A stretch of 64,000 nucleotides of DNA from assembly GCA_003221005.1 (NCBI GenBank), contig QHTZ01000099.1, positions 1 to 64,000 of the forward strand. Direction: 5' to 3'. The position numbers and the translations under genes are program-made. Below the pieces are notes generated by a model that searched no databases, was not told where the DNA came from, and saw only the letters and a list, made by a program, of their open reading frames with translations. Origin of the DNA: Gemmatimonadota bacterium (GTDB taxonomy: Bacteria; Gemmatimonadota; Gemmatimonadetes; Gemmatimonadales; GWC2-71-9). Position 1 is the first letter of the stretch, and every line of letters begins with the position of its first letter. Below, piece after piece: positions 16,734-25,528 of this stretch.

Positions 16734-18283
16734 CGTTTCGCGTCGTCGTCGCCGACCGGGTCGCAGAGGCGGGCCTCAAGCAGCTGAACGATGCGCCCGA
16801 CATCGAGGTTGCGGCCGTCGCCGGCAAACCGCATGAAGTGCTCGAGCGCGAGCTGGCTCAGGCGCACGCACTGATCGTGCGGAGCGAGACACGGGTCACG
16901 GCGGACCTGCTGACGCACGCGCCCAACCTGCGCGTGATCGCCCGGGCGGGCGCCGGCGTGGACAACATCGACGTGCACGCCGCGACCAGGCGGGGCATCG
17001 CGGTGATGAACGCGCCGGGCGCCAACACAGTGAGTGCGGCCGAGCATGCGATCGCCTTGCTGCTCGCCCTCGTGCGGCGCATTCCTTGGGCCGCCGATGC
17101 CATGCGCCGTGGCGAGTGGGACCGCAAACGGTTCGAGGGCTCTGAGCTCCGCGCCAAGACGCTGGGGATCGTGGGTCTGGGGCGCATCGGCGGGCACGTC
17201 GCCCAGCTCGCCCGCGCCTTCGGGATGCACGTGCTGGGACACGATCCCTATCTCGCCGGCGAGCGCGCCCTGGAGCTCGAGGTGAAGCTCGTGGGGCTGG
17301 ACGAGCTGCTGCGCCACGCCGACGTCGTCACGCTGCACATGGCGCACACCGATCAGACCCACCGTCTGATCAACGCCGAGCGGCTCCAGTTGATGAAGCC
17401 GACGGCCGTGCTCATCAACACGGCGCGCGGCGACCTGGTGGACGAGGCAGCGCTCGCGACCGCGATCGAGCAGGGGCGGATCGCCGGGGCCGCGATCGAC
17501 GTGTTCGCGGTCGAGCCGCTCCCCGCGGATTCGCCGCTCCGCAAGCTCGACCGCGTGATCTTGACGCCCCATCTCGCGGCCTCGACCACCGAAGCCCAGG
17601 AGCGTGTCAGCACCGAGACGTGCGGCGCCGTGCTGGACGCCCTGCTCCGGGGCGACCTGTCGTTCGCGATCAACGTCCCCGGGATCTCAGGCGACACGCT
17701 GCGGCGGCTCGGCCCCGTGCTCGACCTGGCGCGCCGGCTCGGCCGCCTCGCGCTCGCGCTCGGGGACGGGGCGGTGACGGCGGTCGAGCTCGCCTACGGC
17801 GGCGACGACGACGCGGCGCCGCGGCCCGTCCTCCTCGCCGCGCTCGAGGGGCTGCTCTCGGCGATGGGCGTGGAGCAGGTGAGTCTCGTGAACGCGATGC
17901 TCATCGCCGAGGAGCGGGGTATCCGGCACGCACGCAAGACCGCTCCCCCGGAGCCCGGATTCGAGACCACGGTAGGCGTGACACTCGAGACGGCGGCAGG
18001 GCGGGTGCAGGTGGCGGGCGCGCTCGTGGGCGACAGCCACGGCCGCGTGATTGTGATCAGGAACCGCGACGTCCCCGGCGTAATCGGCAACGTCGGCACG
18101 CTGCTCGGGAAAGCGGGGATCAACATCGGGAGCTACCACCAGGCGCGACTCGCCGGCCCGGGCCGAGACGCGCTCGCGGCAATTACGGTGGATCAGGCGC
18201 TCACGGACAAGGTGCTCGGCGCGCTCGCACGGTTACCGGATGTGGTGCAGGTGAGGCTGGCGAATTTGGGGGACGGTAACTGA
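16730..18283 (+). CDS. serA: D-3-phosphoglycerate dehydrogenase
   Basis: SerA oxidises 3-phosphoglycerate to phosphohydroxypyruvate with NAD, the first step of serine synthesis. The 517-residue protein has the long domain order of type I enzymes. The substrate and NAD domains come first, with GLGRIGGHVAQLARAFG as dinucleotide loop, catalytic Arg in INTARGDLVDE, Glu in VFAVEPLP and His in LTPHLAAST. They are followed by the intervening ASB-type domain (residues 320-440) and a C-terminal ACT domain (VIVIRNRDVPGVIGNVG) that usually binds serine for feedback control. The start codon overlaps the stop of the aminotransferase, and the length is normal for the family. With the preceding gene it forms a serine-synthesis operon. 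Confidence 0.95.
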   Translation: MTFRVVVADRVAEAGLKQLNDAPDIEVAAVAGKPHEVLERELAQAHALIVRSETRVTADLLTHAPNLRVIARAGAGVDNIDVHAATRRGIAVMNAPGANTVSAAEHAIALLLALVRRIPWAADAMRRGEWDRKRFEGSELRAKTLGIVGLGRIGGHVAQLARAFGMHVLGHDPYLAGERALELEVKLVGLDELLRHADVVTLHMAHTDQTHRLINAERLQLMKPTAVLINTARGDLVDEAALATAIEQGRIAGAAIDVFAVEPLPADSPLRKLDRVILTPHLAASTTEAQERVSTETCGAVLDALLRGDLSFAINVPGISGDTLRRLGPVLDLARRLGRLALALGDGAVTAVELAYGGDDDAAPRPVLLAALEGLLSAMGVEQVSLVNAMLIAEERGIRHARKTAPPEPGFETTVGVTLETAAGRVQVAGALVGDSHGRVIVIRNRDVPGVIGNVGTLLGKAGINIGSYHQARLAGPGRDALAAITVDQALTDKVLGALARLPDVVQVRLANLGDGN

Positions 18284-18347
18284 AGGCTCGGTCGCCGATT
18301 CCCACGCTTCAGCGTCGGACACGGCGGCGCGGAGAATCCATCCCGCC

Positions 18348-19040
18348 TCACCGCGTGACGATGAACCAGTCCTGGCTGACCCCGACCATCCAGTGAATGA
18401 CCGCGATGTACCACACGGAGCCGAGGCTCAGGCTCACGCGGCCGAACAGCAGTCCCGCCGGGAGGGCGGCGAACGTTTCCGGCAGCGGCCGGCCGAAATG
18501 GGCCGTGACTGACAGTGCGGTCTGAATCGCATTCGCCACGCCTGGTCCCACCCGGCGGGCGAGCCCGAACAGCAACACCCCTCGAAACAGCACTTCCCAA
18601 GCAGCGAAGTAGGGCAGCTCAGTCAGCGCGTAACGCACGAAGCCGCTGGCTGTGACCTGCGGGTCGAGCGGATAGACCGCGCGCACCGCGGCTGAGCCGG
18701 CGCCGATCTTCCCCGCGAGCACCGCGAGCGGAACGCCGACCGCGAGCCACGCGAGCCCCGCCCGCCAGCGGCCCAGCCCCAGCCCCAGCGCGCGCAGCTT
18801 GAGCCCCGCGAGCCCACGCGCGGCGGCCACGGGCACGAGCCCGAGCACGAGCAGCGACACCGCGAAGTGCCAGGCCGGGTCGAGCGGCCGCGCGGTCAAA
18901 GGGGACCAGCCGCGCCCCGCTGACGCCACGCCGATCGTGTCGGCGCGTGCGAGGTAGTAGAACGCCACGAGCACCAGGGCCGCGAGGACGACCAGCCACT
19001 CGGTGGCGCGCGGGGCCTCGGGGCGCGCGGGCGCGCTCAT
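18348..19040 (-). CDS. CPBP-family intramembrane protease-like protein
   Basis: The 230-residue protein has about six membrane spans. The CPBP (Abi/CAAX-processing) signature is recognisable: a glutamate and arginine in AAWEVLFRGVLLFG near residue 145, where the family usually has EExxxR, then VTAHFGRPLPE (FxxxH equivalent) and a last His in IAVIHWMVGVSQD. The first motif has Trp in place of the first Glu, so catalytic competence is uncertain. It is the last gene of a six-gene minus-strand operon, and its start overlaps the stop of the epimerase gene before it. Members process prenylated or other membrane proteins, or act in bacteriocin immunity. Confidence 0.75.
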   Translation of the reverse strand: MSAPARPEAPRATEWLVVLAALVLVAFYYLARADTIGVASAGRGWSPLTARPLDPAWHFAVSLLVLGLVPVAAARGLAGLKLRALGLGLGRWRAGLAWLAVGVPLAVLAGKIGAGSAAVRAVYPLDPQVTASGFVRYALTELPYFAAWEVLFRGVLLFGLARRVGPGVANAIQTALSVTAHFGRPLPETFAALPAGLLFGRVSLSLGSVWYIAVIHWMVGVSQDWFIVTR

Positions 19041-20032
19041 GCGGCCTCCCCCGCTCGCTCACGGCGACTAAGCAGCCACCCTACGGTCTCTGCGATCGCC
19101 GTCGCGAGTGAGCGCGGGGCATAGCCGAGTTCGCAGCGCGCCGGCGTGATGTCCACACGCCGATCCTCGAGGAAGACCCGCACCCATCCCGGTGTGATGG
19201 GCGCCATGCCGCCCAGCCGACCCCACAGCTCCGCCATCCGCGCGGCGGCGAGCGCCGCTGCGGGCGGCAACGCCAGGACCTTCCTGTGCACCCCGGTCGC
19301 CGCTGCTACGAGCGCCAGAAATACGCGGAACGATGCGTTCTCGCCGCCGAGCGCATAGTGGGCGCCGCTCGCGCCGCGGGCCGCGGCGAGGAGGATGCCG
19401 GCCGCCACATCTTCAGCGTGGACGTAGTTGGAGAGCACGTCTCCGTCGGCCAGGCGGACGCGGAAGCGACCGGCGAGGTACAGCGCGATCACGCGGCTTA
19501 CCGCGTTGGCGTCGGTGAGCGGTCCGGGACCCATCACGCGCGTGGGATGCACGATGACCGCGCGGCGTCCAGCCGCGGCGTAGGACTCGACCAGGCGCTC
19601 GCCGGCGAGCTTCGACGTTTCATAGGGCGTGGGCAGCTGGCTCGCTCCGTTGATCGGGGCGCGCCGGTACGGCGGCAGCGTGAGCAGCGTGGACACATGC
19701 ACCAGCCGCTCCACGCCCGAGCGCTGGGCGGCCTCGAGCAGCACGTCCACGGCGCGGACGTTCACTGCCGTGAACTCGCCGGGCTCGCGACTCCACGCGC
19801 GCGCCAGGGCCGCGAGATGCAGCACCGTGTGCGAGCCCGCCACGGCGCGGCGCAGGGAGGCGTCGTCTCGCAAGTCGCCCCGGATCACCTCCACCCGACC
19901 ACGGACTGCGGCGTCCAGCAGCTCAGGCCGCCGCACCAGGACGCGGATCGCCGCACCCGCCGCGAGCAGGCGGCGGATCACGTAGCCCCCGATGAAGCCC
20001 GTCGCACCTGTGACGAGCGTGATCTCATTCAT
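19037..20032 (-). CDS. NAD-dependent epimerase/dehydratase family protein (first of two)
   Basis: This 331-residue extended short-chain dehydrogenase starts ITLVTGATGFIGGYVIRRLL, the GxxGxxG NAD-binding loop, has the acidic/basic selector region RVLVRRPELL, VLHLAALA, and the catalytic Tyr-Lys pair in TPYETSKLAGE with Ser in VHVSTLLTL. ATG at 20032 is used because the frame upstream of it is only the shadow of the neighbouring gene. Substrates of the family include nucleotide sugars, sterols, dihydroflavonols and 3-keto-sphinganine. The operon context (PAP2-type phosphatase, desaturase, second epimerase) points to lipid or lipid-linked sugar chemistry. It overlaps the PAP2 gene by four bases. 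Confidence 0.85.
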   Translation of the reverse strand: MNEITLVTGATGFIGGYVIRRLLAAGAAIRVLVRRPELLDAAVRGRVEVIRGDLRDDASLRRAVAGSHTVLHLAALARAWSREPGEFTAVNVRAVDVLLEAAQRSGVERLVHVSTLLTLPPYRRAPINGASQLPTPYETSKLAGERLVESYAAAGRRAVIVHPTRVMGPGPLTDANAVSRVIALYLAGRFRVRLADGDVLSNYVHAEDVAAGILLAAARGASGAHYALGGENASFRVFLALVAAATGVHRKVLALPPAAALAAARMAELWGRLGGMAPITPGWVRVFLEDRRVDITPARCELGYAPRSLATAIAETVGWLLSRRERAGEAA

Positions 20033-20967
20033 GGCATACTCTCCGAGAAGCGCGGGACCGCCGGACGCGGAGCCAGTGGCAGCGCGGGCCAGGGAATGCC
20101 TGTTGGGCGCCGCCACTGCTGCGTGAGCGCCGGGACCGTCACCAGCTGCAGCCCCACCCCCCAGACGACGCCGGCGAGCGCGTCTACCGCGAAGTGGTTC
20201 TGTGTGTACACGGTGGCGAACACGACCCCGACCGCCTCGATCGTGAACAGCCACGCCACTGGACGTGCGAACCAGCGCCGCGCGGACCAGGCGATGGCGA
20301 TGACGCCGGCGACGTGGGAGCTCGGGAACGCCGTGCCCCGGGAATCGCCGGCGTGATGGAGGAGGTGGTTCAGCCGGTAGACGAGTCCCTCCGTGACGGC
20401 ACCTGAGTGGCGCGCCGACGTGTACCCCGGGCCGTCCACGGGGAACGCGAGGTACACGACGTAGCAGCCCAGGTAGGTGACCAGCAGACGTAACGTCATG
20501 TCGCGTAGCGCGTCGCGCCGTCTGGTGAGCGCGGCCACGAGCGGCGGCCCCAGGACGACGGGGTAATAGGCGAAATAGATCCCCTCCATGATCTCGCTCA
20601 GCCACAGGCTGGGCATCCGACGCATCCAGACTGCGTTCAGATGGACGCCGAAGAGCCTCAGATCGAGCGCCGCCACGAGCGGATCATGCGCCTCCTGGGT
20701 CGAAAGCGCGTGCAGCAGCCCCAGCTCCGTCCAGAAGCCGAATAGCAGCAGCAGCGGATAGAGGTCGAGCACCACCTGCATGGTGGCCGACGGTCCTGCG
20801 GCATCCGCCCGGCGCACGAGCGCAGGCAGGAAAGCGGCGACCACGTGGGCCGCGCAGATGGGTGCGGTAAAGGGAGCCGGCACCCAGCTCGCCCATACCC
20901 CGGCGAGCAGCGCGTTGTATCCCGACACCACCCAGTCCACCGGCAGCGGGTGACGATCTAGAGCCAT
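20029..20967 (-). CDS. PAP2-family membrane phosphatase/phosphotransferase
   Basis: The 312-residue integral membrane protein carries the PAP2 active-site motifs: Arg/Lys-rich entry segment, SRGTAFPSSHVAGV with the central His (around residue 215) and QNHFAVDALAG with the nucleophilic His and supporting Asp (about 255). The arrangement (long N-terminal membrane half, AFPVDGPGY before the first motif) is close to the branch that contains inositolphosphorylceramide synthase-like proteins rather than the small PgpB type. Such enzymes dephosphorylate lipid phosphates or move a phospho-head group between lipids. It overlaps neighbours on both sides (ten bases with the second epimerase, four with the first). 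The substrate is not readable from sequence. Confidence 0.82.
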   Translation of the reverse strand: MALDRHPLPVDWVVSGYNALLAGVWASWVPAPFTAPICAAHVVAAFLPALVRRADAAGPSATMQVVLDLYPLLLLFGFWTELGLLHALSTQEAHDPLVAALDLRLFGVHLNAVWMRRMPSLWLSEIMEGIYFAYYPVVLGPPLVAALTRRRDALRDMTLRLLVTYLGCYVVYLAFPVDGPGYTSARHSGAVTEGLVYRLNHLLHHAGDSRGTAFPSSHVAGVIAIAWSARRWFARPVAWLFTIEAVGVVFATVYTQNHFAVDALAGVVWGVGLQLVTVPALTQQWRRPTGIPWPALPLAPRPAVPRFSESMP

Positions 20968-21938
20968 TGCGCCTCCCGATACCACGCTGCCGTTTCGGCG
21001 ATCCCACGGGCGGCGGGATACTGCGGCCGGAAGCCGAACTCGGCCACCGCGCGGCCGGGATCGCACACCCAGCGCTCCTGGGTGATCTCGCGCACGCGCT
21101 CGCGGTTCAGGATCGCGGCGCGCGCGCGCGCGGCGGCGCACAGCTCGGCCCCGATCGCGATCAGCTGGGCGACGGGCCGCGGCACGCTCACGAGGCGAGG
21201 CTCGCGCGCGAGCGCGCGGCCCACGAGCGCGGCAAACGCCCGCCAGCTCACCGGCTCGGGATGCGCCAGGCAGTAGGTGCGACCGATCGCCCGGTTGCTC
21301 ACCGCGGCCGCGATGAGTCCGTCCACCAGGTCGCGCACGTAGATCAGGCTGAGCTCCCGGTCCCACGCCCCGATCGTGAGGGCTAGCCCTCGCCGCACGA
21401 AGCGGAAGAACTTGAGCACGCCCCGCTCACGCGGCCCGTAGACGGAGGGCGGCCGGATGATGGTCGTGGGCACGCGATCCGCGTACGCGTGCGCAACCGC
21501 TTCCGCGAGCAGCTTGGAGTGCCCGTAGTGGGAGATCGGGAAGGGCACGGTGTCGGGCGACAAGAGATCGCCGTTGCGGCACGGACCGATGGCCGCGAGC
21601 GAGGACATGACGAGTACTCGCGGCGCGGCGCCGTTGTGACGCGCGGCGGCCTGCAGCACGCGCGCCGTGCCCTCCGTGTTCACTGCGTAGAAATCGGCGG
21701 GGGTCCGGGCTTCCGTCAGGCCCGCGAGATGGAACACGACGTCGGCGCCGGCGAGCACGCGCGTCAGCCGTGCCGGCTCCTCGAGTCCGATCTCGTGATA
21801 GTCGATCGGGAGGTCCGCGATCCAGCGCCGCGGCGCGCCCGTCCGCTCGATGCAGGCGACTGCGTCGCCTCGGGCGAGGAGGGTCTCGATCAGATGACTG
21901 CCGATGAATCCAGCTCCGCCGGTGACGACCGCGCGCAT
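20958..21938 (-). CDS. NAD-dependent epimerase/dehydratase family protein (second of two)
   Basis: The 326-residue protein opens MRAVVTGGAGFIGSHLIETLL with the Rossmann GxxGxxG, then FHLAGLTEAR, Ser in LVMSSLAAIG, and the Tyr-Lys pair in SHYGHSKLLAE. ATG at 21938 is preferred over the ATG two codons earlier (21944) because the ribosome site AGGAG lies six bases before 21938 and would abut the other. It shares the fold with the other epimerase of this operon but the two are clearly diverged paralogues, suggesting two separate redox or epimerisation steps on related substrates. A role in ceramide, hopanoid or sugar-lipid synthesis are all possible from family membership. Confidence 0.85.
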   Translation of the reverse strand: MRAVVTGGAGFIGSHLIETLLARGDAVACIERTGAPRRWIADLPIDYHEIGLEEPARLTRVLAGADVVFHLAGLTEARTPADFYAVNTEGTARVLQAAARHNGAAPRVLVMSSLAAIGPCRNGDLLSPDTVPFPISHYGHSKLLAEAVAHAYADRVPTTIIRPPSVYGPRERGVLKFFRFVRRGLALTIGAWDRELSLIYVRDLVDGLIAAAVSNRAIGRTYCLAHPEPVSWRAFAALVGRALAREPRLVSVPRPVAQLIAIGAELCAAARARAAILNRERVREITQERWVCDPGRAVAEFGFRPQYPAARGIAETAAWYREAQWL

Positions 21939-21996
21939 ATGCATCTCCTGTCTTGTGCGCTCGTGGACACGGTCGCACCGCCGGGTCAAGGCCGAG

Positions 21997-22935
21997 TCAA
22001 GGCGCGAGGCGAGCGGGCAGGGTGAGGGCGAGCCGCGCGCCGCCCGGGCCCCAGGCGCGGCGCACGAAGCGGCAGAAGTCGAGCAGCAGACGCGTGTAGG
22101 ATCGGTATTCGGCTGCGCCGGCCTGCGCGAGCTCGGGCGCGAGCAACCGGTGCAGACGGGGCAGGTTGTACCACGGCACGCCGGGATAGAGGTGGTGGAC
22201 CAGATGGTAGTTGAGGTTGCACATGAAGAACGAGACGAACCTGTTGGAACGCACCGTGCGGGTCACGGCGAAGCGGCCGCCATGCCCTGTGAGGGCATGC
22301 TCGGCAAAGGTCCGCACGTTGGTCAGCTGAAGCGCCACCAGCGCCGGAATGAACCAGACGTGCAAGAGAATCCCGGGCGGCACCAGCGCGAACGCCACCG
22401 CGAACGTCATCACGATGAGGACGTACTCGACGATGATGTCCCGCCGCTCCTCCGGCCGGCCCCGCATTGCGTTGGACGGCCCCACCCGCCACACGCCGAA
22501 CAACTCCCCAGCTAGGAGCACAAGTAGCAGCAGCCCGGCGACCACCCGGGGGTCGCGGCTCAGGTTCTCCACCTCGTCCGGATCCCCGGCGCCGCGCTCG
22601 TAGCGGTGATGCGGCAGATGGCCCACGCGGTACGCCGTCACGGAGAGCAGCGCCGGCAGTCCGCACAGGAACGCCACGCCCCGGTTCAACGTGCGATCCC
22701 TGAACATGATGCGGTGCACGCCCTCGTGCATCAGGATCGCGAGGCCCTGCAGCGTCGCGCCGATCAGGAAGTAGCACGCGAGCCGGACGGGGAGCACGGG
22801 CACGCTCACAGCCACGAGCCCGCATCCGGCCCAGATCCCGAGGAAAGCGAGGATCTTCAGGTTCCACCATGGATTGAGCCGGTGCAGCTCGCGGATGTGC
22901 CGCTTCTTCTCGACGGAAATGTCCCGCAGCGTCAT
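21997..22935 (-). CDS. membrane fatty-acid desaturase/hydroxylase family protein
   Basis: The 312-residue protein has the three histidine clusters of membrane diiron desaturases: HEGVH near residue 75, HLPHH near 110 and YHLVHHLYPGVPW near 245, with membrane spans between them. These histidines hold two irons that activate O2 for desaturation or hydroxylation of acyl or polyprenyl chains. The start ATG at 22935 overlaps the stop of the upstream hydrolase gene; the frame extends upstream but is only that gene's shadow. Which lipid it modifies is unknown. Together with the two epimerases and the PAP2 protein it suggests that the operon tailors a membrane lipid. Confidence 0.85.
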   Translation of the reverse strand: MTLRDISVEKKRHIRELHRLNPWWNLKILAFLGIWAGCGLVAVSVPVLPVRLACYFLIGATLQGLAILMHEGVHRIMFRDRTLNRGVAFLCGLPALLSVTAYRVGHLPHHRYERGAGDPDEVENLSRDPRVVAGLLLLVLLAGELFGVWRVGPSNAMRGRPEERRDIIVEYVLIVMTFAVAFALVPPGILLHVWFIPALVALQLTNVRTFAEHALTGHGGRFAVTRTVRSNRFVSFFMCNLNYHLVHHLYPGVPWYNLPRLHRLLAPELAQAGAAEYRSYTRLLLDFCRFVRRAWGPGGARLALTLPARLAP

Positions 22936-23813
22936 CACGGCGTTGGCCACTCGTCGGCGGCAATCCGCTCCACCGCCGCTACCACCGCGTCTGGTCGCTC
23001 CTCGTACACGAAGTGCCCTACATCCGGCACGCTGTCCACGGCGAAGCTCGGCAGCGCCGCGGCAAGCACGGCGACCTCGCGCGGCGGCGGGCCACCCGCG
23101 TGCGGCCACGCGCCTACGATGAGCAGGACGGGACAATGGATCGCGCCGAGGTGCGGGCGAAGCGCTTCCGGCTCCCGCGCCGCGGCCATCGCGAGGTAGG
23201 CCTTGAGTGTGGCGTCCAGGTCTCGCACCGCATCGGCCGTGTACCCGGCCACGGTGGCCTCAGTCACCCAGCCTGTATCGCGCGACGCCGCGGTGAGATA
23301 GTGGTGAATCTGATTTCGCACCCGTCGCACGCCGCCGAACAACTTGATCCACGGGGCGAACTTCATCGCGCGGCGGAACCCCGGCGTGGCAGCCGCCTCG
23401 GCGGGCCCGCCCTCGAGGGAGAGGACGGCGCGCACCAGATCGGGACGCAGGTACGCCAAGCGGTAGGCGATGGCGGCACCCACTGCGTGCGCCACGACGA
23501 TCGCTCCCTGCACCCCCAGGACGTCGAGCACGCGCGCAACGCGGCCCGCCTGGGCCGCGAGCGAGTAGTCGGCGCGAGCCGGGCGGGCGGACCCGCCGAT
23601 CCCGAGCGGCTCGATGACGATCGCCTGGTAGCCCGCGGCCGTGAGCTGCGGCACGAGGGTGCGGTAGGCGAACGCCGAGCCGAACAAGCCGGGAATGAGC
23701 ACGACCGGCGTGCCCTGACCGGCCACGGTCACGCTGAGCGACTCAGCTGGCGCGACGGACACCCGGAGCTCGCCCGTCGTGTCCGCCAGCGCACACAGCA
23801 GCAGCATCCACAT
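22935..23813 (-). CDS. alpha/beta-hydrolase fold protein lacking the nucleophile Ser
   Basis: The 292-residue protein has the alpha/beta-hydrolase pattern: oxyanion region VVLIPGLFGSAFAYRTLV, strand VIEPLGIGGS, nucleophile elbow VVAHAVGAAIAYRLA and the C-terminal catalytic-His segment PDVGHFVYEERP. At the elbow the expected GxSxG reads AHAVG, with Ala (codon GCA) where the nucleophile should be, so ordinary serine hydrolase activity is not expected. The start at 23813 is chosen for its ribosome site GAGGAG (23825-23820, six bases away); an upstream ATG at 23843 falls inside the likely -10 element. A short hydrophobic N-terminus (MWMLLLCALADT) may be a signal peptide. It is the first gene of the six-gene operon. 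Confidence 0.8.
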   Translation of the reverse strand: MWMLLLCALADTTGELRVSVAPAESLSVTVAGQGTPVVLIPGLFGSAFAYRTLVPQLTAAGYQAIVIEPLGIGGSARPARADYSLAAQAGRVARVLDVLGVQGAIVVAHAVGAAIAYRLAYLRPDLVRAVLSLEGGPAEAAATPGFRRAMKFAPWIKLFGGVRRVRNQIHHYLTAASRDTGWVTEATVAGYTADAVRDLDATLKAYLAMAAAREPEALRPHLGAIHCPVLLIVGAWPHAGGPPPREVAVLAAALPSFAVDSVPDVGHFVYEERPDAVVAAVERIAADEWPTP

Positions 23814-23841
23814 GCGTCGCTCCTCAGACTGCGACGCGCCC

Positions 23842-23873
23842 ATTATGGCGCGACGCGGTCAAGCGGTCGTCAA
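23842..23873 (-). promoter_or_regulatory. candidate promoter of the lipid operon
   Basis: On the minus strand TTGACG (23873-23868) and CATAAT (23847-23842) are 20 bases apart, longer than ideal. The predicted start near 23835 leaves a leader of about 22 bases containing the GAGGAG ribosome site for ATG 23813. Confidence 0.4.
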
Positions 23874-23889
23874 GGTGAGAGAATGCAAA

Positions 23890-23916
23890 GAGGGGCACGG
23901 ACGCGCCGTGCCCCTC
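23890..23916 (-). terminator. strong hairpin terminator after the TPR gene
   Basis: GAGGGGCACGG and CCGTGCCCCTC form a perfect 11-bp stem with a 5-base loop, 19 bases beyond the stop of the minus-strand TPR gene. On that strand it is followed by CTTTGCATTC, so the U-run is short. It separates the TPR gene from the lipid operon. Confidence 0.75.
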
Positions 23917-23935
23917 AATCAGTGGTGGGGTGTCT

Positions 23936-25528
23936 CTAGAACCGGCTCGCCACGAGCGTCACGTCCGCGCCCTGCCACGCCTGCCGGAACCGCTGCTCGG
24001 CCTGGTCGGCGTCGGCGGTCTTCCCTTGCGCCCGCAGCGCCTGCAGCAGCCCGAACAGCGCCCAGCCGTTCTCGGGAAATCGCTTGAGGTCTTCCCGGTA
24101 GACCTGCTCCGCATCGGCGGGGCGGCCGGCCCGTAGGAACAGCGCGCCCAGCGAGTGGCGGATGGGATAGTACCAGATGGGCGGCTCGAAGTAGAGGATC
24201 CCATCTTCGATGCCTCTGGCCGCCTGGAAGTGGGTGATGGCTTCGTCGAGCTGCCCCTTCCGCGCGGCGATCTCTCCCATCAGCGCGTGCATCGCGATCT
24301 CGAGCACGGGCCTGCCTTCTCCGGTCGCTGCGGTCGCTGCCTGCTTCACGGCATCGAGCTCGGCCGCTGCTTCAGCCGATTTTCCGGTGGCCGCGAGGGC
24401 GACCCCGCGCGCGTAGTGCGCCATCGTACTGGCGTAGTGCAGGTCGGTGGGCGGCAGCGGCTGCTGGAGCACGTCGTCCCAGCGGCCGAAGGTCACCAAT
24501 GTCAGGTCGAGGAAGGGAACGAACGACTGCACCATCGGCACCTGCCGTGCCACCTGAAGATCGGTCTTCGTCAGGAGCTTCCGGGCGGCATCTATAGCTG
24601 TCGCGCTCCGGCCAGCCATCGTTGCCGCGAAGGACAGGAAGTGCAGGTTGTGCGGGTAGTACCCGATGGGATATACCCCCATCGGACGCTGGTCCTCGAT
24701 GTAGCTCTCGTCGGTGTGCACCGCGTGCACGTTGCTCTCGATGGCGTCGGCATAGCGGCCGACGCGGATGTAGATGTGCGCCGCCATGTGCACCATGTGC
24801 CCGTCCCCAGGCATCAGGCCCGCCACGCGCTCGGCGCAGGCGATGGCTTTCTCCGGGTGGACCGCCTCGACGGCGTGGATGTAGTAGTGGCACGCGCCCG
24901 GGTGATTGGGATTGCTCTGCAGCACGCGCTCGAGCTGGCTGACGATCTCGAGCGTGCCGGGGTACGGCTCGCCCGCGGGCATCTTCCAGTAGTTCCAGGG
25001 CCGGAGATCCATCAGGGCTTCCGCGTACAGCGTCGCGGCGTCGAGATCGTCGGGAGACTTGCGGACGAGGTCTCCCATGGCGCGCGCGTACGCGGAGTCG
25101 AGCGGCGCGCGGTTGGGCGGCGGCGCTGCCGCGTAGCGCTTCGCTACCGCACGGACGTAGTCGCGCTCGCGCGCGCTGGCCCGCGGCAGATGGGCGAGCG
25201 CGTTTTGCGCGGCGGCGTACGCCGCGACCCCGCTCGCCGAATCCATTGGCGCGTTCACGTGCGGCCCGTAGGCGAGCGCCTTCCCCCAGTAGCACATCGC
25301 GCAATCGGGATCGAGCCGGATCCCCTCGTTGAAGGCGCGGATCGCCTCGGCGTGGTTGAAGCCGAACACCAGGCGTAAGCCCTGGTCGAAGAACTGTTGG
25401 GCTTGCGGAACCTTCGTCGTGATTTCGTGGTGGTGATTGCCGAGATTGGTGTACAGCGGGACGGTGTCGTGCGTGGCGCGCGGTGCCGACAGGGCCAACG
25501 CCAGCAGGGCGCCGAGATGCGCGATCAT
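23936..25528 (-). CDS. secreted TPR-repeat protein
   Basis: The 530-residue protein starts at an ATG with ribosome site AGGA (GAGGATT before CCGCC) and a signal peptide (MIAHLGALLALALSAPRA). Its mature part begins with LYTNLGNHHHEITT and then helical TPR units, for example AIRAFNEGIRLDPDCAMCYWGKALAYGP, AIACAERVAGLMPGDGHMVHMAAHIYIRVGR and the C-terminal AEQVYREDLKRFPENGW. The many His residues near conserved HH and HMVHMAAH segments, and the CAMC pair, could bind metal or haem but no classic CxxCH is present. The protein family is widespread in soil bacteria as an uncharacterised tetratricopeptide protein. It is divergent from the kinase at 25646 and isolated from the next operon by a terminator. 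Confidence 0.82.
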   Translation of the reverse strand: MIAHLGALLALALSAPRATHDTVPLYTNLGNHHHEITTKVPQAQQFFDQGLRLVFGFNHAEAIRAFNEGIRLDPDCAMCYWGKALAYGPHVNAPMDSASGVAAYAAAQNALAHLPRASARERDYVRAVAKRYAAAPPPNRAPLDSAYARAMGDLVRKSPDDLDAATLYAEALMDLRPWNYWKMPAGEPYPGTLEIVSQLERVLQSNPNHPGACHYYIHAVEAVHPEKAIACAERVAGLMPGDGHMVHMAAHIYIRVGRYADAIESNVHAVHTDESYIEDQRPMGVYPIGYYPHNLHFLSFAATMAGRSATAIDAARKLLTKTDLQVARQVPMVQSFVPFLDLTLVTFGRWDDVLQQPLPPTDLHYASTMAHYARGVALAATGKSAEAAAELDAVKQAATAATGEGRPVLEIAMHALMGEIAARKGQLDEAITHFQAARGIEDGILYFEPPIWYYPIRHSLGALFLRAGRPADAEQVYREDLKRFPENGWALFGLLQALRAQGKTADADQAEQRFRQAWQGADVTLVASRF

